7,290 bases of DNA from Thermoproteota archaeon (GTDB lineage Archaea > Korarchaeota > JAOZGF01), in contig JAOZGF010000042.1 in NCBI GenBank assembly GCA_027491845.1, positions 1-7,290 of the forward strand, in the 5' to 3' direction. Position 1 is the first letter of the stretch. Each line of letters starts with the position of its first letter. Below, in pieces: positions 1-5,276 of this stretch. The position numbers were made by a program, and so were the translations under genes. Under the pieces are notes generated by a model. That model was not told where the DNA came from. It saw only the letters and a list, made by a program, of their open reading frames with translations, and ran no database searches.

Positions 1-1
1 G

Positions 2-166
2 CTGGTTAAGACGCAAAAAACATTGATAATCCTTTACAAAGGAAAGCAACTGTTCAAGATGGGTTTGAACAGTGAGTCAAAGCTTTTGAAAGGCTTGTTC
101 GGGATAAAAAACATGGAATTAAACTACACAGCCACATTACTCCTTAAAATGAAGGACGTCCTTTAA
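2..166 (+). CDS. C-terminal end of an unrecognised protein (5' part outside the window)
   Basis: One frame stays open from the left edge (position 2) to a TAA at 164-166, giving the last 54 residues of a protein; the other two plus frames hit stops within the first 25 bases. The fragment is lysine- and leucine-rich (it contains LVKTQKTLIILYKGKQLF and ends LLLKMKDVL), which looks like a strand/helix end of a small globular protein. I do not recognise the family and no catalytic motif is visible. The stop lies 99 bases before the CoxG-like gene on the same strand, so the two could be co-transcribed, although a weak TATA-like element sits between them. The last codons contain the perfect palindrome AAGGACGTCCTT (152-163), probably incidental because it is coding. 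Confidence 0.55.
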   Translation: MVKTQKTLIILYKGKQLFKMGLNSESKLLKGLFGIKNMELNYTATLLLKMKDVL

Positions 167-221
167 GGAACTGGCATCACAAACACTTCCCTCCCATCAC
201 TACAATTTTTCTCTTTAGGAG

Positions 222-233
222 TTAAAGATAAAA
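222..233 (+). promoter_or_regulatory. Possible TATA box of the CoxG-like gene
   Basis: The AT-rich stretch TTAAAGATAAAA is centred about 38 bases upstream of the GTG start at 266, a spacing that would give a very short leader. No Shine-Dalgarno-like sequence is visible before the GTG, which fits a nearly leaderless transcript. The match to a TATA box is weak and the whole gap is AT-rich. Confidence 0.25.
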
Positions 234-265
234 ACAAAATGACACATTAACCCTCTACAATAAAT

Positions 266-724
266 GTGAGGTGTAAAGCCATTTTGCATTTTGAAGGAGA
301 AGTCCTAATTGACGAAGACATAGATAGGGTATGGGACATAATTTCAAACCCGGAAGAAATAATTAAATGCGTGCCAGGCATCCAGGAATATAAATTAGGA
401 GAAGGAAAGAACATTTCTGCAAGGGTTAAGGCAGGCATAGGCTTCATAAAAGGAATGTTTTCGGCAAAGAGCACCGTTTTAGAGGAGGAACCGGAAGAAC
501 ACCATGCAAAACTTTCACTAAACGGAACAGGCATGGGGGGGGCCTTCAACTCCACAGTAGACCTAGACTTAGAGGAAAGAAACGGTAAGACAGCTGTGAA
601 ATATAAAGCAGATGTAAAGATGAGCGGTGCGCTGGCGACAATTGCCTCCAGAATGATTGAGGGGGCAGTAAAAAAAATGGTCGACCAAATATTCAGCTGC
701 GTAAAGAAAACCCTCGAAAGGTAA
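266..724 (+). CDS. CoxG-like SRPBCC (START/Bet v1 fold) protein
   Basis: This 152-residue protein belongs to the carbon monoxide dehydrogenase subunit G (CoxG) family of the SRPBCC superfamily. Visible landmarks are the opening helix DIDRVWDIISNPEEI (residues 18-32), the turn CVPGIQEYKL (35-44), the central VKAGIGFIKGMFSAKSTV (54-71), the GTGMGGAFNSTVDL strand region (87-100), and the closing helix SRMIEGAVKKMVDQIF (128-143). Length matches the family (about 150 residues). In CO oxidisers CoxG is linked to membrane anchoring and maturation of CO dehydrogenase. No CoxL/M/S genes are in this window, so here it is best read as a CoxG-type lipid- or ligand-binding SRPBCC protein of unknown partner. 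An upstream in-frame stop at 248-250 limits the start. GTG at 266 is the first good start codon; the ATG at 264 is out of frame. No frame damage is seen. Confidence 0.85.
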   Translation: MRCKAILHFEGEVLIDEDIDRVWDIISNPEEIIKCVPGIQEYKLGEGKNISARVKAGIGFIKGMFSAKSTVLEEEPEEHHAKLSLNGTGMGGAFNSTVDLDLEERNGKTAVKYKADVKMSGALATIASRMIEGAVKKMVDQIFSCVKKTLER

Positions 725-911
725 ATGACTTAAACTGAAACGTTGGGCAAACTGAGCCTATCTCTAAAGCAAATGTCAACTTCCTGACTAAACGCAATTT
801 CGGTTGCCGAAGAACCTCCATAAATACGTCAAATGTTAATGGATTCATTTTACTATTACGAATTCAAGTGTAGCGTTTACTTTCCCCTTAAAAGGCACTT
901 GTTTCAATTTT

Positions 912-925
912 AACTATATTATACT
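912..925 (+). promoter_or_regulatory. TATA box of lipoprotein gene 1
   Basis: The sequence AACTATATTATACT is centred about 39 bases before the ATG at 958. With the usual archaeal TATA-to-start distance of 25-27 bases, transcription would begin near 945, leaving a leader of roughly 13 bases that holds the Shine-Dalgarno sequence GGTGGAG (950-956) directly before the ATG. The rest of the 725-957 gap shows no gene or clear structure. Confidence 0.5.
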
Positions 926-957
926 ATACCTGACAAGTTGTTAGGGATGGGTGGAGA

Positions 958-2055
958 ATGAAAAAGAAGGTTAGCGTTATTTTGCTTGGAGCGATTGTCT
1001 TGTCGTTAATGTTTTCAGGATGTATAGGACAGCCTCCGTCGCCTTTTCCCGCGCCAACACCTATTTCACCCACCTACTCAACTCTTCCTCCAACACCTAC
1101 AATTCATCCTGCCCCTAAGCCTCCAAAACGACCACTAACTCCACTAACCCCCAAACCGACGGTGACTAAAATGGAATTTAAGGGTGACATTTATGTAGCC
1201 ATAGTTATGCACAGTGAGGATCCCCACCATAAAGAATACCCTGACTTTAGGAGGGATCAATCAGCCTATAAGGAGTATAGGGAAGGCCTCTTGAGGTTTG
1301 CCCAGATGCTGCACAGTTACAATCTAACCTTTGATTTTCAGCCGGACTGGAATTTTCTGGAGGGAGCAAGGAAATGGGAGGATCCCGAGCTAATGTCTTC
1401 CACAAAAAACATGAACATAATAAAGTATTTGCAAGAGGAACTAGGGGTTGAAATAGATCCTCACAGCCATGAAAACGAAGGATACAACTATGCGGACGTC
1501 GCATATCTCATTCAACTATTGGGTGCAACGCCTTCCACAGTCGTGGGCGGACACATTTATGACCCACAAAGTCCAGCCTATCAAAACTGGCCTAGGTTCG
1601 AGGAAGCCCTGGAAGGATCTAAATACCCTGAAGCAAGATGGAAGGCAAACATACTTTGGGGTGAAAGCAGCCTACACCATGTTGATGACCCAATTGTTTC
1701 AGGTGTTTGGAAGCCGAAGAACCCATACAATTTCTTTGAACACGATGAAAAGGGAAAACTCGTCACCATAGGGGGATACAAGAGAAACCTTCAAGGAGTA
1801 AAGGAACTTGTTTCAAAATATCTGAACGGACAAATTGATAAGGGAAAAATTTACACGGCAACGGTCTTCGTAGGACACTCGTCCATGGTAAGGGAAGAAT
1901 CAAGGAAAAGGTTTGAAATAAGCATCATAAACGAACTAAAGGAACTGGAAAGAGAGGGATTGATATGCATAACTACGCTGGAAAAAATCGCAGAAACCTG
2001 GAGGGAAAAATACATGGAGAAACCTAACATATACATTGAATACTTACCCAAATGA
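958..2055 (+). CDS. Surface lipoprotein with NodB-like (polysaccharide deacetylase/glycoside hydrolase-type) domain
   Basis: This 365-residue protein starts with a lysine-rich n-region, a hydrophobic core (about residues 5-19) and the lipobox FSGC with Cys22, so it should be exported and lipid-anchored. Residues 26-70 form a Pro/Thr-rich stalk (repeats such as PPTPT and TPLTPKPT), a likely glycosylated cell-wall spacer. The globular part from about 75 resembles a NodB-like beta/alpha barrel. It begins with a strand and candidate metal ligands (IVMHSEDP, 82-89, with His85 and Asp88), then FQPDWNFLEGA (127-137), EIDPHSHE (165-172, with His169 and His171), VVGGHIYDP (195-203), and a late VFVGHSS (303-309). 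The spacing recalls the Asp/His/His site of CE4 enzymes but does not match NodB motif 2 (HxxxH) exactly, so substrate and reaction are open; a cell-surface glycan role is inferred. Start ATG 958 has a strong upstream GGTGGAG. Frame intact; ends TGA. It is monocistronic as far as can be seen. Confidence 0.75.
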   Translation: MKKKVSVILLGAIVLSLMFSGCIGQPPSPFPAPTPISPTYSTLPPTPTIHPAPKPPKRPLTPLTPKPTVTKMEFKGDIYVAIVMHSEDPHHKEYPDFRRDQSAYKEYREGLLRFAQMLHSYNLTFDFQPDWNFLEGARKWEDPELMSSTKNMNIIKYLQEELGVEIDPHSHENEGYNYADVAYLIQLLGATPSTVVGGHIYDPQSPAYQNWPRFEEALEGSKYPEARWKANILWGESSLHHVDDPIVSGVWKPKNPYNFFEHDEKGKLVTIGGYKRNLQGVKELVSKYLNGQIDKGKIYTATVFVGHSSMVREESRKRFEISIINELKELEREGLICITTLEKIAETWREKYMEKPNIYIEYLPK

Positions 2056-2133
2056 AAAAAAGAATGGTAAAGCAAAGGCCAAGAGCAATTCCTTCATAAC
2101 AATGAATGACGCTTCAACACCTTCCCAAACACT

Positions 2134-2152
2134 ATTTCTTGTTTTCTTTTCT
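2134..2152 (+). terminator. T-rich tract, possible terminator of lipoprotein gene 1
   Basis: The run ATTTCTTGTTTTCTTTTC lies about 80 bases after the stop of the lipoprotein gene. Archaeal termination is often set by U-rich stretches without a strong stem, and none precedes this one. Evidence is compositional only. Confidence 0.3.
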
Positions 2153-2168
2153 TAACAGTTTAGCTTGG

Positions 2169-2281
2169 AAAACCATTCAAAACCATTCAAAACAATTTAT
2201 TCTCATAGATAACTCCTTAACCTATGATTTGCATCATTCCTGAGGTCATTAACTCTTTAGACAACCATTCAATTCCTTTCA
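2169..2281 (-). pseudogene. Decayed copy of the small coiled-coil membrane protein gene
   Basis: Read on the minus strand, this segment aligns base by base with the middle of the intact gene at 5277-5471; for example TCAGGAATGATG is shared exactly and TTGTCTAAA aligns with CTGTCTAAA. By eye roughly three quarters of the bases match between 2200-2280 and 5361-5450. The copy corresponds to the heptad region (EELSKRVDDLRNDVNHRF of the intact protein) up to the start of the membrane helix. It is not translatable: a one-base gap after TCTAAA shifts the frame, stop codons follow, and the part encoding KWFF contains a duplicated 10-mer (AAAACCATTC at 2169-2178 and 2179-2188). No start codon with a ribosome site remains. 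It lies in the same orientation relative to its surroundings as the intact copy, which supports segmental duplication rather than chance. Confidence 0.7.
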
Positions 2282-2570
2282 GGGTTATCCAATAACATTT
2301 TGGTTTATTAACGTAATTTAATTTTTCCGGCTTGAAATTTTATAACCTCAAGTCTTAAAGGTTTTCTCCAAGGTCTTCAGTTTTTTCACCTTTATGTGGC
2401 TTCATCAGGCTTTGAACGTTCATTCAGCCTTAACAGCCTACTTCTGTTGGGGTTGAAATAAGCCTTGGTGAAAGTGCCTTAAAAAGTGAATATGGCCAGA
2501 AACCGTCAATCTATTCACGGTTGCGCTTAAACTGCCGACGCCGCCTCTTTTTCAGTGGTTTGTTGAAGCA

Positions 2571-2606
2571 AGTTACTTTTTTAGTTAATTTTTTATATAA
2601 GTAACT
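2571..2606 (+). promoter_or_regulatory. Promoter and probable PadR operator: TATA box flanked by inverted repeat
   Basis: A TATA box (TTTATATAA, 2592-2600) sits about 26 bases before the PadR ATG at 2622, predicting a leaderless transcript. The perfect 8-base inverted repeat AGTTACTT (2571-2578) / AAGTAACT (2599-2606) brackets the upstream side of the box and overlaps its end. A further TACTT at 2611-2615 pairs with AAGTA at 2599-2603. Such symmetry over the core promoter is what autorepression by a dimeric winged-helix regulator needs. The assignment to PadR is inferred from position; the site was not matched to a known PadR consensus. Confidence 0.6.
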
Positions 2607-2621
2607 AAGATACTTATCAAC

Positions 2622-2906
2622 ATGTGTGGACCTAAAGACCTTTGCAATGGAAACAGACAATGCATACACCACAGAAGCCTTCCTCTTAAGGGTTTGCTAC
2701 GTATAGCTATCCTGTGCTTAATTAAACGAAAAACTACTTATGGAGGAGAAATCCATGAAGACCTAAGAAGAAGCCTTAGAATAGATGCACCTAAACCCTT
2801 AATATATATCTTGCTAAGAAGAATGGAGAGAGAAGGATGGGTAATGTCCACCTGTGATGTTCAGGGAAGCGGTCCCGCGAAGATGAGGTACAGGCTACCC
2901 GCTTAA
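2622..2906 (+). CDS. PadR-family transcriptional regulator, cut short by an in-frame TAA
   Basis: The 94-residue product is the winged helix-turn-helix part of a PadR regulator. It has the helix LPLKGLLRIAILCLIKRK (20-37), the TTYGGEIHEDL turn (38-48) equivalent to the usual hGYEI motif, the recognition helix region KPLIYILLRRMEREGWV (58-74) and the wing ending YRLPA. The N-terminus carries Cys2, Cys8, Cys14, His16 and His17, a possible metal- or redox-sensing cluster, as seen in some archaeal PadR proteins. The TAA at 2904-2906 falls where the family continues, and the frame stays open behind it with a typical PadR dimerisation helix to 3014 (separate entry). PadR proteins usually repress adjacent efflux genes until a drug-like ligand binds. 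The gene leads the ABC exporter genes and has a leaderless-type promoter. Whether the short product is functional is doubtful, because dimerisation normally needs the last helix. Confidence 0.8.
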   Translation: MCGPKDLCNGNRQCIHHRSLPLKGLLRIAILCLIKRKTTYGGEIHEDLRRSLRIDAPKPLIYILLRRMEREGWVMSTCDVQGSGPAKMRYRLPA

Positions 2907-3014
2907 GGTGAGGAATTCCTTACAGACAGTGTAGGGAGACTTAAGAAAACCGTTGCAACAATAGAATCCATCATAAGTTTATATGAGAAGGAAGGAGGCG
3001 ACAAAGATGGATGA
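2907..3014 (+). pseudogene. C-terminal remainder of the PadR gene beyond the in-frame TAA
   Basis: In the same frame as the PadR gene, 35 codons follow the TAA before TGA at 3012-3014. They begin GEEFLTDSVGRLKKTVATIE and continue as an amphipathic helix ([11 protein letters not shown]), the expected PadR ending after YRL. This restores a 130-residue protein of normal family length if the TAA is read as a sense codon (Gln, Glu or Lys would each be one base away). The TGA overlaps the ATPase ATG (3007) by eight bases and the ATPase ribosome site lies inside this segment, the layout of translationally coupled operon genes. So the ancestral gene clearly ran to 3014. Confidence 0.7.
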
Positions 3015-3225
3015 AGTAATCATGGTGAAGAACCTCACTAAAAGGTTCAACGGCCTCGTTGCCGTGGATAACATAAGTTTCAGCGTTAGGAGAGGGGAGA
3101 TCTTCGGTTTCCTGGGCCCAAATGGGGCTGGAAAAACAACTACAGTTAGGATGTTAGTGGGCGTGATGCCTCCTGACTCAGGTGAAGCTTACGTTTTAGG
3201 TTTTAACGTGCAAAAAACCCATTAG
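3007..3225 (+). CDS. ABC transporter ATPase (DrrA-like), N-terminal part before a frameshift
   Basis: These 72 codons encode the start of a drug-exporter-type ABC ATPase: [18 protein letters not shown] (8-25), the Walker A motif GPNGAGKTT (37-45), and [15 protein letters not shown] (54-68). The frame then runs into TAG at 3223-3225 just after an A6 run. The expected next residues ([15 protein letters not shown]) are found in the frame one base back, so parts 3007-3225 and 3219-3956 together form one ATPase. ATG 3007 is chosen over the ATG at 2983 because GGAGG (2995-2999) is spaced correctly before it and because family members start with a few residues before the KNLTK strand. The gene overlaps the end of the PadR reading frame. 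Confidence 0.85.
   Translation: MDEVIMVKNLTKRFNGLVAVDNISFSVRRGEIFGFLGPNGAGKTTTVRMLVGVMPPDSGEAYVLGFNVQKTH
3212..3217 (+). other. Frameshift site in the ATPase gene (A6 homopolymer)
   Basis: In the first frame the codons here read GTG CAA AAA ACC CAT TAG. Adding one A to the run would give CAA AAA AAC CCA TTA GAA GTC and continue directly into the Q-loop region. The joined gene from 3007 to 3956 would then be 951 bases, 316 residues, a normal DrrA length. The cause may be a true deletion, a homopolymer sequencing error, or -1 slippage on the A-run; a full X XXY YYZ slippery heptamer is not present. Confidence 0.75.
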
Positions 3226-3305
3226 AAGTCAGAAAACAAGTTGGAGTCGTTCCTGAATCTTCAAACGTTTACCTAGACTTAACAGTCTGGCAGAACCTTG
3301 TTTTC

Positions 3306-3956
3306 ATGGGTGAACTCTATGACTTACCCAGAGAAAAAAGGGAACTCAAGGCTAAGGATCTACTTGAATCCATGGATCTATATGAACGAAGAAACGATAA
3401 GGCAGGTAAGTTATCTAAGGGGCTTCGTCAGAGGCTTCTTATCTGTATGGCCCTAATCCATGACCCTCCTCTCCTCTTCTTAGATGAGCCTACTGGAGGG
3501 CTTGACGTGCAAAGCGCCAGCAAAATAAGGGAAAAACTTAAGGAGATGAATGAGAAAGAAGGGAAAACCATTTTTTTGACGACACACAACATGTGGGAAG
3601 CTGAAGAACTTAGTAAAAGGATAGGGATCATAAACAAGGGACATATAATCACAATTAGTGAGCCAGAGGAACTTAAAAGGGCCTTCACACGCCTTCACCT
3701 CATAGAAGTAGGGTTTAGTGGAAAAACAACCGTAAAGGAGTTATCAAACACTCCGGGTTGCAGGGTATCCCAACTCGGCGACAAATATCTTGTGAATGCT
3801 GAAGAAATAAATGACGCGATCCATTGCATTGTAAACTACTCAAGGTCAAGGAGACTAAAGATAACAACCCTAAACGTAGTGCAACCGAGCTTGGAAGACG
3901 TATTCCTAGAGGTTATAAAGGGGAAAAACCATGAAACCAACAAGGTTCCTGTATAA
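3306..3956 (+). CDS. ABC transporter ATPase (DrrA-like), C-terminal part after the frameshift
   Basis: Homology in this frame begins at 3219 ([14 protein letters not shown]), but the first in-frame ATG is at 3306 and no ribosome site precedes it, so independent translation is doubtful. Visible motifs, numbered from that ATG, are the ABC signature LSKGLRQRL (36-44, a variant of LSGGQ), Walker B LLFLDEPTGGLD (55-66) with the catalytic Glu, and the switch histidine in LTTHNMWEAEEL (89-100). The C-terminal regulatory region of DrrA-type ATPases ends with VVQPSLEDVFLEV. The Q-loop glutamine is replaced by Glu (VVPES), as in many drug-resistance ATPases. The reading frame overlaps the permease start by 26 bases, so the two are coupled. 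As two pieces the ATPase cannot close its nucleotide site: Walker A is on one fragment, Walker B and signature on the other. Confidence 0.85.
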   Translation: MGELYDLPREKRELKAKDLLESMDLYERRNDKAGKLSKGLRQRLLICMALIHDPPLLFLDEPTGGLDVQSASKIREKLKEMNEKEGKTIFLTTHNMWEAEELSKRIGIINKGHIITISEPEELKRAFTRLHLIEVGFSGKTTVKELSNTPGCRVSQLGDKYLVNAEEINDAIHCIVNYSRSRRLKITTLNVVQPSLEDVFLEVIKGKNHETNKVPV

Positions 3957-4674
3957 GTCATGGGTTATCGCAAAGAAAGACATAAGGATATATTATTCTA
4001 AGGGGCCTGTGGCTATCTTCGGCCTACTTCTGCCCTTGTTCCTCTACCTAGCCTATGCAGTGGGGAGAAACATGGCTGCCGGGGAAGCACTTGCAAGCAT
4101 AATGTCAATGACCGTTTTCTTCACCTCAACAGCCGTAGGGCCTGTTATAGCGCCATGGGAAACCAGGGCCAGAACCTTTGAGAGACTTATAACGTCACCA
4201 GTTAACATGGCCATCATTCTCTCAGGAGACGCGATGGCTTCCATGTTATTTGGAACCACAATAACTTTAGTGGTAGCTGCATCAGGCCTAGTCATAGGCG
4301 TCTTCCCAGCAAACACACCCCTCCTCCTTTTTAACGTAGTTGCGTCAGCCCTATGTTTTTCCTTTTTAGGTTTACTGCTCTCAGCCCCTCCAGCCGACAC
4401 GCCAGCAAACATAATGATGCTTTCATCCCTCATAAAATTTCCCCTCATCTTTATAAGCGGAATCTTCATGCCCATAAACCATCTACCCCTAATAGCCCAG
4501 ATAGTTTCCCTACTGTCACCCCTAACATACACGACAGACCTCTTCAGATACATTACACTGACAAAAAACAGTTTACCAATACACCTGTCCATTACAGTCC
4601 TACTATTATTTACCATAACATTCATCATTGCTTCAATAAAGTTTCACGAAAGAAACGCGCCAAAAAGGCTCTGA
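3931..4674 (+). CDS. ABC-2 type exporter permease
   Basis: This 247-residue membrane protein is the permease partner of the ATPase just upstream. Six hydrophobic segments are visible at about residues 27-45, 54-74, 103-125, 131-151, 163-183 and 217-236. Family landmarks are the cytoplasmic ETRARTFERLITSPV (77-91), the loop SGIFMPINHLP (176-186) and LSPLTYTTDLFRY (195-207). It is close to the normal length and has no lesion, unlike its ATPase and regulator. The ATG at 3931 overlaps the end of the ATPase frame by 26 bases and is preceded by AAAGGGG. DrrB-like permeases of this type with DrrA ATPases and PadR regulators typically export lipophilic drugs, antibiotics or lipids. The real substrate cannot be told from sequence. 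Its 3' end is repeated as a remnant near 5735-5846. Confidence 0.85.
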   Translation: MKPTRFLYKSWVIAKKDIRIYYSKGPVAIFGLLLPLFLYLAYAVGRNMAAGEALASIMSMTVFFTSTAVGPVIAPWETRARTFERLITSPVNMAIILSGDAMASMLFGTTITLVVAASGLVIGVFPANTPLLLFNVVASALCFSFLGLLLSAPPADTPANIMMLSSLIKFPLIFISGIFMPINHLPLIAQIVSLLSPLTYTTDLFRYITLTKNSLPIHLSITVLLLFTITFIIASIKFHERNAPKRL

Positions 4675-4737
4675 AGAACAATTCACATCGCCAATCGTCG
4701 TTTTTGGCAGAAATGCCTAAGAAAAAACCTGCTAAAA

Positions 4738-4750
4738 ATTTGTTTTTTCA
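4738..4750 (+). terminator. T-rich tract, possible terminator of the exporter operon
   Basis: ATTTGTTTTTTCA lies about 65 bases after the permease stop. A U-run of this kind can end archaeal transcripts. A shorter T-run at 4699-4703 and the hairpin at 4782-4807 are alternatives. Only composition and position support it. Confidence 0.3.
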
Positions 4751-4781
4751 AAATTCAAAGTAAAAAAAAAATCTCAGAATA

Positions 4782-4807
4782 GTATGTTTAACGGAACTTA
4801 AACATAC
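4782..4807. repeat. Perfect hairpin, 10-bp stem and 6-base loop
   Basis: GTATGTTTAA (4782-4791) pairs exactly with TTAAACATAC (4798-4807) around the loop CGGAAC. It follows an A9-10 run (4762-4771) and no T-run comes after it, so it is not a classical intrinsic terminator on the plus strand; on the minus strand the A-run would read as a T-run placed about 10 bases after the stem. It could therefore end transcription arriving from the minus-strand gene at 4889-5177, or bind a protein. In the duplicated segment only the left arm survives (5940-5949). Confidence 0.6.
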
Positions 4808-4888
4808 AATTACTAACAAAAAACTAGAACCAACTTAGAACTCAAAGACATGTAGCGCAATTCCATCCCTCAAGGCCTTTCAACGCAC

Positions 4889-5177
4889 TCAAAACCCAAG
4901 TGAGGCCATAGCCCCTAATTGTTCCACGTACCAACCTTGTTTTTTAAACGATCGCGACGATTTAAGCGTTAACTTTTCGGAGGTTTCATCGACCTTAATC
5001 TCTTATGCATTTGCCAACGCAATATACCAAGCCCTCATTAACTCCTCCTTCACCTCAGCAACGTCACCCCCTTTAAAAAAAGAAAAATGCCTGTTTTGGC
5101 TGCAATGTTCCAAAAGCTCAAGATTCCATGATGTTGGAAAAATGCATACGCCATATAACGAAACGGCGGCTCCTCAT
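4889..5177 (-). pseudogene. Broken minus-strand gene of unknown family (frameshift plus in-frame TAA)
   Basis: On the minus strand an ATG at 5177-5175, preceded by AGGGG and a TATA box, opens a frame MRSRRFVIWRMHFSNIMES that stops after 19 codons. The next frame takes over near 5130 with LELLEHCSQN and FFKGGDVAEVKEELMRAW, stops at TAA 5005-5003 after YIALANA, and then continues in frame with EIKVDETSEKLTLKSSRSF and KKQGWYVEQLGAMASLGF to TGA at 4891-4889. The charged, helix-rich composition looks like protein and not chance. I do not recognise the family. The spliced product would be about 90-95 residues. A small all-helical protein is likely. Coordinates cover the inferred original gene; residual coding-like sequence may extend below 4889. 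Confidence 0.5.
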
Positions 5178-5192
5178 CCCCTAACAATTAAA

Positions 5193-5204
5193 CAATTATA
5201 AATC
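5193..5204 (-). promoter_or_regulatory. TATA box of the broken minus-strand gene
   Basis: On the minus strand GATTTATAATTG is centred about 22 bases before the ATG at 5177, the spacing of a leaderless archaeal gene. The presence of a good promoter supports the view that 4889-5177 was once a real gene. Confidence 0.45.
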
Positions 5205-5225
5205 AGGGGGGAAAGTGGATGAACA

Positions 5226-5255
5226 AAGGCAGAACAAGGCAGAACAAGGCAGAGC
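5226..5255. repeat. Three tandem 10-base repeats (AAGGCAGAAC)
   Basis: Units AAGGCAGAAC at 5226-5235 and 5236-5245 are identical, and the third, AAGGCAGAGC (5246-5255), differs at one base. The homologous place in the upstream duplicate (about 2073-2087, AAAGGCCAAGAGC) has only one unit, so the repeat expanded after duplication, or contracted in the other copy. It lies just downstream of the stop of the minus-strand coiled-coil gene. Confidence 0.75.
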
Positions 5256-5276
5256 AATTCCTTCTTTCAAGAGGAG

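Larger units (their letters stand above)
2056..2621. other. Long AT-rich intergenic stretch between lipoprotein 1 and the exporter operon
   Basis: No intact gene is visible in this 566-base stretch on either strand. It holds a T-rich tract (2134-2152), a decayed minus-strand copy of the coiled-coil gene (2169-2281), and the promoter/operator of the PadR operon (2571-2615). Several blocks match 5250-5647 in the same order: AGAGCAATTCCTTC (2080-2093 versus 5252-5265), the coiled-coil segment, and AAAGGTT..CTCC..CTTCAG (about 2355-2394 versus 5604-5647). Similarity becomes weak after about 2460 (AGTGAATATGG onward versus 5730-5790). This marks the stretch as an old duplicate of the region downstream of the operon. 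Confidence 0.6.
4675..5276. other. Intergenic stretch downstream of the exporter operon
   Basis: No intact gene is seen in these 602 bases. From left to right it holds sequence that is repeated at 5847-5963, T-runs that may end the operon transcript (4699-4703, 4742-4748), a hairpin (4782-4807), a broken minus-strand gene (4889-5177) with its TATA box (5193-5204), and a 10-base tandem repeat (5226-5255). Confidence 0.6.

Noticed and set aside
152..163. 12-base palindrome AAGGACGTCCTT as a regulatory site
   Set aside because: It lies inside the last codons of the partial gene, encodes KDVL, and has no promoter context.
2056..2621. CRISPR array or RNA gene in the repeat-containing spacer
   Set aside because: Only two adjacent 10-base units without regular spacers are present, and no tRNA, rRNA or box C/D-like architecture could be found by eye.
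4053..4628. Minus-strand open frame of 191 codons opposite the permease
   Set aside because: The plus-strand permease has six membrane segments and family motifs; the antisense product has no domain and no promoter or ribosome site.
4353..4763. Plus-strand 136-codon frame overlapping the permease end
   Set aside because: It is the shifted reading of the permease gene followed by A/T-rich intergenic sequence, without motif or ribosome site.
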